From: CAVWZH01 sp963765285
Lineage (GTDB): Bacteria > Acidobacteriota > Terriglobia > Terriglobales > Acidobacteriaceae
Assembly: GCA_963765285.1 (NCBI GenBank)
Contig: CAVXVR010000006.1
Location: forward strand, 186,001 to 250,000
Direction of reading: 5' to 3'
DNA: 64,000 nt
The notes under the pieces are model-generated. The model was given only the letters and a program-made list of their open reading frames with translations, was not told the origin of the DNA and searched no databases. The position numbers were made by a program, and so were the translations under genes. How positions within the stretch are numbered: position 1 is the first letter of the stretch; every line of letters begins with the position of its first letter. This document shows, piece by piece, positions 1-9,368 of this stretch.

Positions 1-1758
1 CAATTCTTGACGACAAACCGATGGATCGTGACCCGCGCGCCATCGACCTGGTCAAAATCTTTGCCGGCAGAGCAGCCGCTGAATTGAAACGTCAGCGGGC
101 GGAATACGAATTGCAGACAGCTTTGGTTCGCGTTCAACACCTCGAGCAAAGGAATCGCATATTGCTCGATATTACGAACACAATTATCACCAGTTTGAAG
201 CGTGAGAATCTTCTCCCCGCGATTTGCCGGGTTTTGAAAGATGTTGCAACTTTCGATTCTGCGGGTCTCGCAATCTATGACTCGGAAGTACGCGATCTCC
301 GTATTTTTGCGCTGGAAGGCGCCTTCCGTCCTGGAGACCTGTCAATTGGTCAATTGCTCGATTGCGAAGGCCGTCAATCAGGCTTCCGCTGGGATTTTAC
401 CCGCCCGGTTCTCCGCAACAATTTGCAGATAGAGCGGCAGTACACCTTTGAACAGGGCCTTCACTCGGCAGGAATCCGGTCGCAATGCGCCGTCCCGTTG
501 GTCGTGGGTGGGAAGACGATCGGAGTTATGGGTTTTGGCAGCACGAAGTTAGGCGCATACACCCGCGACGATTTGAATTTCTTTCAGGAAGTCGCCAGTC
601 AGCTTGCAATGGCAGTCGCAAATATGCTGGCCTATGAAGAGATTGCCGGGCTCAAGATGCGGCTGCAGGCCGAAAATGTCTATCTGCAGGAAGAAATCAG
701 CAAGGAACATAACTTCGAAGAAATCGTGGGGAACAGCCGCGCCATCGTGGAGGTGTTGGATAAAGTGGAGACTGTAGCGCCAACCGACTCTACGGTACTG
801 ATCACGGGAGAAACCGGCTGCGGTAAGGAGTTAATCGCGCGTGCAATCCACAGCCACGGATCGCGCAAGCATCGCCCCCTGGTGAAATTGAATTGTGGCG
901 CAATCCCTACCGGACTGGTTGAGAGTGAACTGTTTGGACACATGAAAGGCGCATTCACCGGCGCGCTGGAACGTAGAACCGGCAGGTTTGAACTGGCGGA
1001 CGGTGGGACTCTGTTTCTTGATGAAGTCAGCGAACTTCCTCCTGACACGCAAGTGAAGTTGCTAAGAGTCCTCCAGGAGCACGAGTTTGAGCCACTCGGC
1101 AGCAGCCGCACGATAAAAGTCAATGTGCGCATCATTGCGGCCAGCAATCGAGACCTGGAGAAAGCCGTGCAGGAGGGCCGGTTCCGTGCCGATCTCTATT
1201 ATCGTCTCAACGTTCTCCCGATTGTTTTGCCCCCGTTGCGTCAGAGGCGCTCCGATATTCCACTCCTCACGGCTTTCTTTGTGGAGAGGTTTGCCAGACA
1301 GTTCGGCAAACAAATCACCGGCATCGCGCAAGACACAATGGATCTTCTGTCCCGCTATGATTGGCCGGGAAACATTCGCGAGCTGCAGAACGTAGTCGAG
1401 CGCGCCGTAGTGTTATCACGCGGGCCGATTTTGAAGCTGGGCGCCGACCTGCTACCCGCGGCCAACGCTGCAACTGCGTCAACTGATGAAACTGGCAGGC
1501 TTGGGTTGGGACCATCACCAAGTCGATGACGCGATCGGCGATTCTTCGTCGCTGGAGCAAGTCGAAAGGCGGCACATCCAGAGCGTGCTGCAAAAAACAG
1601 ACTGGGTGATCGAAGGCGAACGTGGGGCTGCTAAGATTCTCGATCTGCATCCCAACACACTGCGCAGCCGCATGAAGAAACTCGGAATCGAGCGTTCGTC
1701 GCTGAGTCCGACTCTGCCGGCCACGAAATCCCGTAGCCACGAAGCCACAACGAACTGA
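1..1758 (+). CDS. Sigma-54-dependent transcriptional activator (FhlA/NtrC type), 5'-partial and frameshifted
   Basis: Enhancer-binding activator for sigma-54 RNA polymerase. The frame is already open at the left edge of the window, so the gene starts upstream; the first internal Met is at 21. Counting from that Met there is a GAF sensor domain (about residues 45-200), then an AAA+ domain with Walker A GETGCGKE (263-270) and the sigma-54 contact motif GAFTGA (310-315). The frame then runs into a stop at 1527-1529, before the Fis-type helix-turn-helix. That HTH (NTLRSRMKKLGIERS) continues in the next frame and ends at 1758. Joining them needs one base removed between about 1450 and 1525. This is either an assembly indel or a genuine inactivation that would leave an activator unable to bind DNA. 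The signal sensed by the GAF domain is unknown. Confidence 0.85.
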
Positions 1759-1907
1759 TCCACGAACCTTCGTGGCTCCCTCCGAAGCGAATTTTCTCAG
1801 TAGTTCGCTAAGACCCTCAAAATCACAAACATAGAGTTTCTCCACTGCGCTTCACGAATGGCACAGCTCCTGCTTTAGCAAAGGTGTATTCGGGAAGGAA
1901 GCTAGCA

Positions 1908-2174
1908 GTGCTCAAGATTTCAATCATCAGCGACTCAGATCAAACCATTCAGCTCCAGCTGGAAGGCAAACTCGTCGGCCCTTGGGTCGAAGAGTTACAG
2001 AGGCTCAGCGACGAAGCCCTCTCCCACCAGAAAGCTGTGAGCCTCGATCTCGAAAGAGTTTCGTTTGTCGATTCGCGCGGCGTCACGCTGCTGCGCGATC
2101 TCGCGCGGAGACAGGTGTCTCAAGTCAATTGCTCTCAATTCGTAAGTCAGCAACTGAAGGAGGCGGCACGATGA
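1908..2174 (+). CDS. STAS-domain protein (anti-sigma factor antagonist-like)
   Basis: A short protein of about 88 residues made of one STAS domain. The hallmark segment is present: LDLERVSFVDSRGVTLL, in which the Ser of VDSRG sits where SpoIIAA-type antagonists are phosphorylated. I prefer the GTG start at 1908 because family members begin directly with the first beta strand; an upstream ATG at 1884 would add eight residues. Its TGA overlaps the ATG of the ECF sigma gene (ATGA at 2171-2174), and the sigma gene's AAGGAGG box (2157-2163) lies inside this gene, so the two are probably translationally coupled. A partner-switching role is an inference; no kinase or anti-sigma gene is visible here. 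Confidence 0.75.
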   Translation: MLKISIISDSDQTIQLQLEGKLVGPWVEELQRLSDEALSHQKAVSLDLERVSFVDSRGVTLLRDLARRQVSQVNCSQFVSQQLKEAAR

Positions 2175-2878
2175 AAGCCACCAGCAGCGGAACGGAGTTG
2201 TTATCTCAGAACCAGAAGACACTGAACGGATGTTCTTCTATGCCGACTAAGTTTCAGGGCAACGCGGCCGAATCTCATTTGATCCAGTGTGTAAACGATG
2301 GCAACGCCGAGGCATTTTATGAACTGGTTCGCCCGTACGAGCGCGCTGTCTTTCTGGCCGCCCTCTCGATCGTCAGGAACGACGCAGATGCAGAGGAGGT
2401 GGCGCAAGAAGCAGTTCTGAAGGCGTTTAAGGGCCTATCCCGTTTTCGCCAAGAAGCAAAGTTCAGCACCTGGCTGATTCAGATAACCATCAATGAAGCC
2501 AGGATGAAGTCGCGCAAGGACCGGCGCCACCTATATGAATCCATGGACGAAGGGCAGCAAAACGACGAGGGCGAATACATCCCGAAGGATTTCGCGGATT
2601 GGCGGGAAATTCCATCAGAGGCGCTGGAGCAGCGCGAGCTTCGTGAGGCACTCACCAAAGCCCTCGAATCTCTTCCCGAGAAATACCGCACGATACTGAT
2701 CCTGCGGGACGTGCAGCACCTCAGTATCAACGAAACTGCAAAGGTCCTCGGTCTCACCGAAGCCAACGTGAAGACGAGACTATCCAGAGCTCGACTGCAG
2801 ATGCGAGATGCCTTGGCGCCTGGCTTCGATGGGGCGTGGAGTCGAGGAAGATCCGACGAAAAAGTTCGGCCTTTCTGA
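2171..2878 (+). CDS. ECF-family RNA polymerase sigma factor
   Basis: RpoE-like extracytoplasmic-function sigma factor of 235 residues. Region 2 (EAFYELVRPYERAVFLAALS through KFSTWLIQITINEA) binds the polymerase and the -10 element; region 4 (SLPEKYRTILILRDVQHLS, then ETAKVLGLTEANVKTRLSRAR) is the -35-binding HTH. The frame stays open upstream to 1982, but the ATG at 2171 is chosen because it is preceded by AAGGAGG at 2157-2163 and overlaps the STAS stop. The protein has an N-terminal extension of about 35 residues before region 2. No zinc-finger anti-sigma gene follows: 2879-3040 contains no convincing ORF. Regulation may therefore run through the coupled STAS protein (inference). Confidence 0.88.
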   Translation: MKATSSGTELLSQNQKTLNGCSSMPTKFQGNAAESHLIQCVNDGNAEAFYELVRPYERAVFLAALSIVRNDADAEEVAQEAVLKAFKGLSRFRQEAKFSTWLIQITINEARMKSRKDRRHLYESMDEGQQNDEGEYIPKDFADWREIPSEALEQRELREALTKALESLPEKYRTILILRDVQHLSINETAKVLGLTEANVKTRLSRARLQMRDALAPGFDGAWSRGRSDEKVRPF

Positions 2879-3040
2879 TGCTAGTTCCTGCCGCCAAGTC
2901 TCGCCCTCTGCACGCCAGTAGATCACCCGAAATTGACCTGATGGTCATTTCCGTGTTTATTCGAAGACACTGCGGAAACCCGCATCAGCATTAATCCCAA
3001 CGATGATCATATTTTGAAACTGCCCTTGGACGGCGGAGGA

Positions 3041-3964
3041 TTAGAGTCCCTCTCCCGGGACTTCCCCTCCCTTAGAAACGCAAAAACGATTCTCCGTTTG
3101 GCCTTCCACATCAGTTTGAATCGCAAACATTCCCCCGGCAAGGCGATCGCTTGGCGCTGCTTCCAGCGACGCGGTGGTGACATAGAGAGTCTTTCGGTCG
3201 GCGCCGCCGAAGGTGCAGGTGGTAATGTTCTTCACCGGCATTTCGACTACCCGATCCAGTTTGCCGTCGGGCGCGACCCGCACGATGCATCCGCCATAAA
3301 AGCGGCAATTCCAGAGATAACCGTTCGAATCCACAGTCGAGCCGTCGGGCAAACCACGCGGAAAATCTTTCAGAAAAGGACGCTCGTTGGCGATTGCGCC
3401 CGTTGCTTCGTCGTAGTCATAGGCCCAAATCGTGTTGGCGAGCGAATCGCCAAAATAGAAGCGCTTGCGGTCGGGGCTCCACGCAACCGTGTTGGCGATG
3501 CCGAGATCGCGGCGCCAGGTCGTGACCTTGAAATCGGGATCGAGGCGCGAGAGAACGCCGAACTGGCCGTGTACCTCGCCGGGCGAGCCGTCCGGGTTCA
3601 CGTTGTTGGCCATCGAGCCCAGCCAGAGTGAGCCGCGCGGATCGGGGCGCGCGTCGTTGAGCCGGACTTTTGGCCAGCCGTCCAGTTTGTAAATCGGCAG
3701 GTCCCGTTTGTCCGATGCCGGCTCCCATAGAATCACCGATGACCCAAGAACAACTGCCAGAACCTCGTCGCGATCAGTGAGAGCGAGGGCACTGACCGGC
3801 TCGTCGAAAAACCATGTACGGACGGATTGGTCCGCCGGAGAAAAACGATGGATAAGAAAGCGATTGATGTCGGTCCAGTACACTGCCCCGTGCGCCGCGT
3901 GCCAGACCGCGCCCTCACCGCACCGGTCGCCAGTCGGGGCCACGCAAACGGGTTCGCCGATCAC
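3041..3964 (-). CDS. SMP-30/gluconolactonase-family protein (sugar lactonase-like)
   Basis: A 307-residue six-bladed beta-propeller of the SMP-30/gluconolactonase/LRE family, which hydrolyses aldonolactones using a divalent metal. Recognisable blocks are the N-terminal GEGAVWHAAHGAVYWTDI (metal-ligand Glu), RLNDARPDPRGSLWLGSM (Asn/Asp of the metal site), ANTVAWSPDRKRFYFGDS and PDGSTVDSNGYLWNCRFYGG. It starts at GTG 3964, overlapping the TGA of the upstream dehydrogenase (GTGA), so the two are translationally coupled. Next to uxuA and an SDR dehydrogenase, the likely substrate is a lactone from uronate or aldose oxidation. The exact lactone cannot be read from sequence. Confidence 0.85.
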   Translation of the reverse strand: MIGEPVCVAPTGDRCGEGAVWHAAHGAVYWTDINRFLIHRFSPADQSVRTWFFDEPVSALALTDRDEVLAVVLGSSVILWEPASDKRDLPIYKLDGWPKVRLNDARPDPRGSLWLGSMANNVNPDGSPGEVHGQFGVLSRLDPDFKVTTWRRDLGIANTVAWSPDRKRFYFGDSLANTIWAYDYDEATGAIANERPFLKDFPRGLPDGSTVDSNGYLWNCRFYGGCIVRVAPDGKLDRVVEMPVKNITTCTFGGADRKTLYVTTASLEAAPSDRLAGGMFAIQTDVEGQTENRFCVSKGGEVPGEGL

Positions 3965-4743
3965 TGAACCCCCAAGCCGGCCAGCAAGCCTCCATCAACC
4001 AGATAATCGCCGCCGGTGCAGAACGCGGCTTTCTCGGAAGCAAGGAACGCCGCCAACTCGGCTACTTCTTCGGGCAGACCGATGCGCTTGAGCGGGTGGG
4101 CATCGCCGAAGCGCTGAAATACTTCCTCAACCGGCAGGTCGGGCGAGAAGTGTCCCGCCGAAGTCGCCAGCATGGGAGTTCGAATCGAGCCCGGACTGAT
4201 CGAATTGACGCGAATCTTGTCGGGCGCGTGGTCGAGGGCCATGGCGCGCGTGAGGCTGTGAATCGCGCCCTTCGATGTGGCATACACCGCCACTCCCCGC
4301 TGGCAGGCGCGTCCCTGAACTGAGGCCAGATTGATGATCGAACCTCCGCCGCGCTTTTTTATCTGCGGGACGCCGTAGTGGGCCAGCAAATAAATGCTGC
4401 CAACATTCACCATCATGCAACGGTTCCAGGTTTCGAGGTCGGTCTCAACCACGGTCCCAAAGGGATGGACCGCTGCGGCGTTGACGATGATGTCGAGGCC
4501 ACCGTATTGGCTGACGGCCTTTCCAATGATCCGCTGCACGTTTTCGGGATCGGTGACGTCGCAGAGTTGCACATCTAATGTGAGGCCTGCGGTTTTCGCG
4601 GCGCCGGCTAATTTTTCGTTGAGGGCTGGGTCTATGCCGCATGCCAGCACGCGTGCTCCGCCGGCCGCGAAGCGCTGAGCGATCGCGCTGCCAATTCCGC
4701 TGGTACCGGTCACTATGGCGACTTTGTTCTCAAACTCTTTCAT
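3961..4743 (-). CDS. SDR-family NAD(P)-dependent oxidoreductase
   Basis: A 260-residue classical short-chain dehydrogenase. The nucleotide-binding glycine motif reads TGTSGIGSAIA near the N-terminus, the NAG motif is NAAAVHPFG, and the catalytic Ser-Tyr-Lys appears as LASVQG then YATSKGA. The C-terminal sequence FLASEKAAFCTGGDYLVDGG is typical of the family. It is the middle gene of uxuA-SDR-lactonase, all on the minus strand, which suggests that it oxidises a uronate-derived aldose or acts as a fructuronate/mannonate reductase. The specific substrate is inferred from context only. Confidence 0.88.
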   Translation of the reverse strand: MKEFENKVAIVTGTSGIGSAIAQRFAAGGARVLACGIDPALNEKLAGAAKTAGLTLDVQLCDVTDPENVQRIIGKAVSQYGGLDIIVNAAAVHPFGTVVETDLETWNRCMMVNVGSIYLLAHYGVPQIKKRGGGSIINLASVQGRACQRGVAVYATSKGAIHSLTRAMALDHAPDKIRVNSISPGSIRTPMLATSAGHFSPDLPVEEVFQRFGDAHPLKRIGLPEEVAELAAFLASEKAAFCTGGDYLVDGGLLAGLGVQ

Positions 4744-4815
4744 ACACTTCTGCTCCTCGGTACTTGTGTTGTAAGAAGGAAATCAAGCAAACGGTTTTTC
4801 CAGGGCAGTTACGCA

Positions 4816-6006
4816 TCAGCCGGCAAGCCCGGGAACTGCGTACTTGAGCCCCTGCACCACGCCACGCAGTTCCGCGAGACCCTTCAACCGGCCCACTAGC
4901 GAATAGCCTGGATTTACTTTTTTATAAATATCATCGGCCAGCAAGTGCCCGTGATCAGGGCGCATCGGAATCTCGCGATCGGAACGGCCTTCGTGGCGCC
5001 GCCGGGCTTCCTCAACCAGCAATGCGTGCACGACTCCCACCATATCTGAGCTGCCGGCAAGATGTTCGGCTTCGTGAAACGAACCGTCCGCTTCACGAGT
5101 TACCTGGCGAAGGTGCGCAAAGTGAATGCGACTCGCAAATTCCCGAATCATGGCGAGAAGATCGTTGTCCGCCCTCGCGCCATACGAGCCCACACAGAAT
5201 GTCAGACCGTTGGCGGACAACTCACAGCCGGTTAGGATCGCACGAACGTCATCGGCGGTAGAAACCACTCGCGGCAGGCCGAACAACGACCACGGCGGAT
5301 CATCGGGATGAATCGCTAGTCTGACCCCGACTTCCTGCGCGACTGGACCGACTTCCTGCAAGAACACCATCAGGTTGGCGCGCAAATCAGCGGGAGCGAT
5401 TCCGTCATATTCGGTCAGCAGCGCGCGAATCGTCTCGCGGTTGTAGTGTCCCTCAGCGCCCGGCAAGCCCGCGATGATTGTGAGTTCCAGTTCTTCTTTG
5501 CGGGCCGGCGACATCGATTCGTAACGCTGTCTGGCCGCGGCGATCCGCTCCTCTGCATAATCGCCCTCGGCTTTGTTCCGCTGAAGGATGAAAAGATCGT
5601 AAGCCGCGAAGTCAACCGCATCGAAGCGCAGGGCATACCCCGTCGTCGGCAGCCGCCATTTCAAGTCGGTGCGGGTCCAGTCCACGACCGGCATGAAGTT
5701 GTAGCAGATGACCGGAATTCCGGCTTTCGCAATCGCAACCAACGAGTCCTTCCACGCACCGACGAATTTCTGATGTGGCCCGGAGCGGAGCTTGATGGAA
5801 TTGTGGATGGGAATGCTTTCCACAACTGGCCAGACTAAACCTGCCGACTCGATTTCAGCCTTCCGCTTGAGTACTTCCTGCTGCGGCCAGGCCTCGCCAC
5901 GATACAAATGGTGCAAGGCTGAAACAATACCGGTTGCGCCGGCCTGCTTGACTTGGTCGAGCGAGACCGGGTCGTCCGGTCCAAACCACCGCCAGGTTTC
6001 CTTCAT
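4816..6006 (-). CDS. uxuA: Mannonate dehydratase
   Basis: Converts D-mannonate to 2-keto-3-deoxygluconate in glucuronate catabolism (EC 4.2.1.8). The 396-residue protein starts with MKETWRWFGPDDPVSL, a standard UxuA N-terminus, and contains VRLAIHPDDPPWSLFGLPR, GSYGARADNDLLAMI, RIHFAHLRQV and MRPDHGHLLADD. These carry the His, Cys-like and Asp metal ligands of the TIM barrel. Length is normal. It is the first gene of a leftward cluster with the SDR and the SMP-30 lactonase. No clear regulator of this cluster is visible. Confidence 0.95.
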   Translation of the reverse strand: MKETWRWFGPDDPVSLDQVKQAGATGIVSALHHLYRGEAWPQQEVLKRKAEIESAGLVWPVVESIPIHNSIKLRSGPHQKFVGAWKDSLVAIAKAGIPVICYNFMPVVDWTRTDLKWRLPTTGYALRFDAVDFAAYDLFILQRNKAEGDYAEERIAAARQRYESMSPARKEELELTIIAGLPGAEGHYNRETIRALLTEYDGIAPADLRANLMVFLQEVGPVAQEVGVRLAIHPDDPPWSLFGLPRVVSTADDVRAILTGCELSANGLTFCVGSYGARADNDLLAMIREFASRIHFAHLRQVTREADGSFHEAEHLAGSSDMVGVVHALLVEEARRRHEGRSDREIPMRPDHGHLLADDIYKKVNPGYSLVGRLKGLAELRGVVQGLKYAVPGLAG

Positions 6007-6104
6007 ATCGCCATGTTCTTTCTGGCCCAGGTTTTCATACTCTATTCACTTCTCGAGCGGTACAATTAGGGCCTATCCTGTGGCATAGCTAATTGGGGTG
6101 CGCC

Positions 6105-6275
6105 ATGAGCGAAGCAACTTCATTCGATCACATCGTCGCCATCCTGGGCATCGGCCCGGAGCAATACAAAGACTCACCCGCGCTAAAAGAGTGGGTGCGC
6201 CGCAACAAAGATGAGAAATACGTGCCGACAGATCTGTTGAAGCATTGGGGCTTCTCGGAAGAAGAGGCAGCCTGA
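6105..6275 (+). CDS. Small conserved-looking hypothetical protein
   Basis: A 56-residue acidic protein (MSEATSFDHIVAILGIGPEQ at its start) that I do not assign to a family. It has no transmembrane segment or signal peptide. Composition and codon use look like real coding DNA: helix-forming C-terminus KHWGFSEEEAA and a short Gly/Pro turn. The ATG at 6105 is preceded by a GGGGTG purine stretch; an in-frame ATG at 6093 would add four residues. A TACAAT hexamer at 6061-6066 could serve as its -10 element. It stands alone between the divergent uxuA and the convergent dihydropyrimidinase gene. Confidence 0.55.
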   Translation: MSEATSFDHIVAILGIGPEQYKDSPALKEWVRRNKDEKYVPTDLLKHWGFSEEEAA

Positions 6276-6330
6276 GCGTTCTGGATCTGTTTGCGGGTCA
6301 AGAGCAATACGACCCGTTTGCGCTGCCTAT

Positions 6331-7722
6331 CTACTGCTGCGAGTAAGTTGCCCTTTTCACAAACTCTCCGCCACCGGGGCGTCCCAGAAATTTGTCTGCT
6401 TCAACGATCACGCGCCCGCGGGAAAGAACTATGTCCGGCATGCCGGTGACTTGAATGCCTTCGAACATCGAATAATCGACCCGCATGTGATGGGTTTTTG
6501 CACTGATGGTATGTTTACGATCAGGATCAAAAATCACCAGGTCGGCGTCGCTTCCCACGGCCACCGTTCCCTTACGGGGATAAAGGCCAAAAAGCTTGGC
6601 CGGGGCCGTCGAAACCAGTTGCACAAAACGATTCACGCTGAAGCGGCCCTTGGCTACTCCGCCGGAATAAATCAGGCTCATGCGATGCTCGATGCCCGGT
6701 CCTCCATTGGGAATTTTGGTGAAATCGTCGCGCCCCAGCTCCTTCTGCTCCTTGAAACAGAAGGGACAGTGATCGGTCGAGACCACTTGCAGGTGATCTG
6801 CTTTCAGACCGTTCCAGAGTTTTTCCTGATTCCACTTTTCGCGCAGAGGAGGGGTGAAAACGTATTTCGCCCCTTCGAATCCCGGGACATCGATGTTCTC
6901 GAGCGACAGATACAAGTATTGCGGACAGGTTTCCGCGTAAACCGGAAGGCCGCGGTCGCGCGCTTCGCGGACTTTTTCCAGAGCATCATTACAGCTTAAA
7001 TGCACGATATAAACCGGCACGCCAGCCATCTCTGCCAGCGCGATGGCGCGTCCAGTGGCTTCGGCTTCGGCGGTGGTCGGGCGCGTCAGGGCATGATATT
7101 TTGGCGCCTTTTTTCCTTCCGCTAGCGCCTGCTGCACAAGAACATCGATGGCGCCGCCATTTTCGGCGTGCATGCAGACCAGGCCGCCATTTTTTCCAGT
7201 CGCCCGCAGAGCTTTGAAAATGCTGGCATCATCGAGCATGAACACACCGGGATAGGCCATGAACAACTTGAAGCTGGTCACGCCTTCATGCACCAGCGCG
7301 TTCATTTCATGAAGCTGCGCGTCGGGCAAATCAGTGATGATGCAGTGGAAGGAGTAATCGGACACCGCTTTCCCGGAGGCCTTTTGCATCCAGGCGTCGA
7401 AAGCGTGCCGCAACGTCTGGCCTTTGTACTGGATGGCGAAGTCGATCAGAGTCGTCGTTCCGCCAAATGCCGCCGCCCGCGTGCCGGTCTCGAAGTCGTC
7501 CGCGCTGGTGGTGCCGCCGAACGGCATGTCGAGATGAGTGTGCACATCGATTCCGCCCGGCAGCACATATTTTCCCGCGGCGTGAATGATGTGGCCGGCG
7601 TTTTCGCGAGGCAGTCCTTGCCCGATCGCTACAATCTTTCCGCCAGTGATGGCGACGTCACCAGCGTAGGTGTCGGTTGCGGTGACGACGCGTCCATTGG
7701 CGATAATCGTGTCAAAACCCAT
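6331..7722 (-). CDS. hydA: Dihydropyrimidinase / D-hydantoinase
   Basis: Cyclic amidohydrolase that opens dihydrouracil, dihydrothymine or hydantoin rings, the second step of reductive pyrimidine breakdown (EC 3.5.2.2). The 463-residue protein has the zinc-binding HxH motif in GGIDVHTHLDMPFGG, the lysine that becomes carbamylated in GVTSFKLFMAYPGVF, and downstream metal and substrate residues in YIVHLSCNDAL and STDHCPF. Length fits the family. It is divergent from the LLM oxidoreductase gene. The NCS1 permease and beta-ureidopropionase-like gene nearby support a pyrimidine/hydantoin function. The true substrate range is not deducible. Confidence 0.93.
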   Translation of the reverse strand: MGFDTIIANGRVVTATDTYAGDVAITGGKIVAIGQGLPRENAGHIIHAAGKYVLPGGIDVHTHLDMPFGGTTSADDFETGTRAAAFGGTTTLIDFAIQYKGQTLRHAFDAWMQKASGKAVSDYSFHCIITDLPDAQLHEMNALVHEGVTSFKLFMAYPGVFMLDDASIFKALRATGKNGGLVCMHAENGGAIDVLVQQALAEGKKAPKYHALTRPTTAEAEATGRAIALAEMAGVPVYIVHLSCNDALEKVREARDRGLPVYAETCPQYLYLSLENIDVPGFEGAKYVFTPPLREKWNQEKLWNGLKADHLQVVSTDHCPFCFKEQKELGRDDFTKIPNGGPGIEHRMSLIYSGGVAKGRFSVNRFVQLVSTAPAKLFGLYPRKGTVAVGSDADLVIFDPDRKHTISAKTHHMRVDYSMFEGIQVTGMPDIVLSRGRVIVEADKFLGRPGGGEFVKRATYSQQ

Positions 7723-7820
7723 TCCCGTGTCCTCACGAACTGCGCAGGCATTTTATGCTAAACTGCCCCACTTTCGAATGTTGATTTCCGGATGCTCATT
7801 TCCGAAATGACGGAGACGCA

Positions 7821-8813
7821 ATGAAGTTCGGCATCACCATCAAACCCGAGATGACGGTGGAGCGCATCGTCAGCCTCACGCGCCAGGCCGAGGCCGCCGG
7901 CTTCGAGTACGGCTGGATCTTCGATTCCCACATCCTGTGGCTCGAGCCCTACCCGCTGCTTACGCTGATGGCGACCAATACGAAGCACATGCGTCTCGGA
8001 ACGTGCGTGACCAATCCCGCAGTCCGCGACATCACGGTGACGTCCAGTTTGTTCGCCACGTTAAACATTATCTCCGGGGGACGCATGGACCTCGGCATTG
8101 GCCGGGGAGACAGTTCCCGGCGAGTGCTGGGCAAGAAGCCGGTCACAACCGCGTATTTGGAGGAATCGGTAAAGGCGTTCCGCCAACTTACGGCCGGGCG
8201 CGAGGTTGACTATGAAGGGCAGCCCACCAGGATTTCCTGGGCCACCGGTGCACCGCCGGTTTGGATTGCGGGGTACGGACCTAAAGTTTTGGACTTGGCA
8301 GGCAGGATCGCGGATGGTGTGATTCTGCAATTCGCCGATCCTGACCTGATCGAGTGGTGCCTCGGCTTTGTGAAAAAAGGCGCGGAAGCCGCGGGTCGCG
8401 ACCCGCGCAGCATCGAGGTGATGGCGGCCACGGCAGTCTGGGTTTCGGACGATTTGCAACTCGGACGCAGCCGTGTGCGCTGGTTTCCTGCCTTAGTTTC
8501 CAACCACGTGATGGACCTGATCTCGCGTTACAAGCCGGAGGAACTGCCTCCGGAATTGACTTCATATGTGAGCAATCGTGGCCAGTACGACTATTTGCAG
8601 CACTGCGATGTGGACAGCAAGAACTCGAAGTTTGTTTCGGACGAAGTGGTAGACCGATTCTGCTTAGTCGGCCCCGCTGAGGCGCACAGAGAGAAACTCC
8701 GCAAACTGACGAGTGTCGGCGTCACGCAGTTCAATGTGTATTTGATGTCGGGGGAGGAAGAGGACACGCTGGAAACGTACAGGAGGGAAGTGCTGCCGGC
8801 TTTTCGGAAATAG
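7821..8813 (+). CDS. LLM-class flavin/F420-dependent oxidoreductase (TIGR03842-like)
   Basis: A 330-residue luciferase-like TIM-barrel monooxygenase/reductase. The start MKFGITIKPEM, the block GFEYGWIFDSHILW, the central GGRMDLGIGRGDSSRR and WIAGYGPKVLDLAGRIADGV match the subfamily that I remember as often found beside dihydropyrimidinase genes. A purine-rich GACGGAGACG precedes the ATG. It is divergent from the dihydropyrimidinase gene with about 100 bp between the starts, room for a bidirectional promoter. Whether it uses F420 or FMN, and whether it acts on a pyrimidine or on a downstream product, cannot be decided from sequence. Confidence 0.85.
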   Translation: MKFGITIKPEMTVERIVSLTRQAEAAGFEYGWIFDSHILWLEPYPLLTLMATNTKHMRLGTCVTNPAVRDITVTSSLFATLNIISGGRMDLGIGRGDSSRRVLGKKPVTTAYLEESVKAFRQLTAGREVDYEGQPTRISWATGAPPVWIAGYGPKVLDLAGRIADGVILQFADPDLIEWCLGFVKKGAEAAGRDPRSIEVMAATAVWVSDDLQLGRSRVRWFPALVSNHVMDLISRYKPEELPPELTSYVSNRGQYDYLQHCDVDSKNSKFVSDEVVDRFCLVGPAEAHREKLRKLTSVGVTQFNVYLMSGEEEDTLETYRREVLPAFRK

Positions 8814-8853
8814 ATTGCCAATTGTTGATGGTGTAATCGCGATTTTTCGACAG

Positions 8854-9302
8854 TTAGTCTCCCGATCCGGTGCAGTTCAGTGTGTTGCGTCGGCCCCACC
8901 ACTCGTTCGTGTAAAATTGAACGGCGTACCAATTCTTCTCCATGCGGTCTACATCCGGGACTTCGCATGGTATGCCGTTGAACTTGCCGGGGCGATGGGC
9001 CTGCGCTGCCGCCGATAACGAATCTGTCGGGTCGAATACCAAATAAGCCGTCGTATCCTGTCCAGCCCAGCCCCAAATCCGTCCCACTCGATGCGCTTCA
9101 ATTCTCCGGTAACGTCGGGTTGCGCCAGAACTTCGGCCTTGTAACGCGTGCGACCATCCCGCACCACTTTGCCGCGCTGCGAATCGCGTAAAACGTTCCA
9201 GGTAATCGCCACCGCGAGGACGAAACACACTGCGCCGAGCCCGACCGCGGCACGCAACGACGGTCTGGTTTTAGCCCGACTTTTTCCCAATCCCATTGTC
9301 AC
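8854..9302 (-). CDS. Single-pass membrane-anchored hypothetical protein, frameshifted
   Basis: A protein of about 149 residues split over two frames. The N-terminal part (from 9302) has a basic start, a transmembrane or signal-anchor segment around residues 18-36 (AVGLGAVCFVLAVAITW), and then VTGELKRIEWDGFGAG. The continuation is in the next frame from about 9060: GQDTTAYLVFDPTDSL, FNGIPCEVPDVDRMEKNWY and FYTNEWWG. The join at WDGFGAG/GQDTT is convincing because both halves look like protein and neither makes sense alone. Function unknown. It lies between the LLM oxidoreductase and the NCS1 permease and could be an unrelated envelope protein. Confidence 0.6.
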
Positions 9303-9368
9303 GTCAGCACTTTACGCCAGAACTGGATTCCGCTTCCAATGCTCGTTCGCGAAGACAGCCGCTTTCAC

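Noticed and set aside
1500..1530. Programmed ribosomal frameshift joining the AAA+ and HTH parts of the activator
   Set aside because: No slippery heptamer or downstream stem seen, and several other genes in the window carry the same kind of +1 break, so error is simpler.
4180..4205. GTTCGAATC-like T-loop suggesting a tRNA
   Set aside because: It lies inside the SDR coding sequence and no acceptor or anticodon arms can be formed around it.
6288..6322. GGGTC/GACCC pair downstream of the small gene as a terminator
   Set aside because: Only a five-base stem with a long loop and no T-run.
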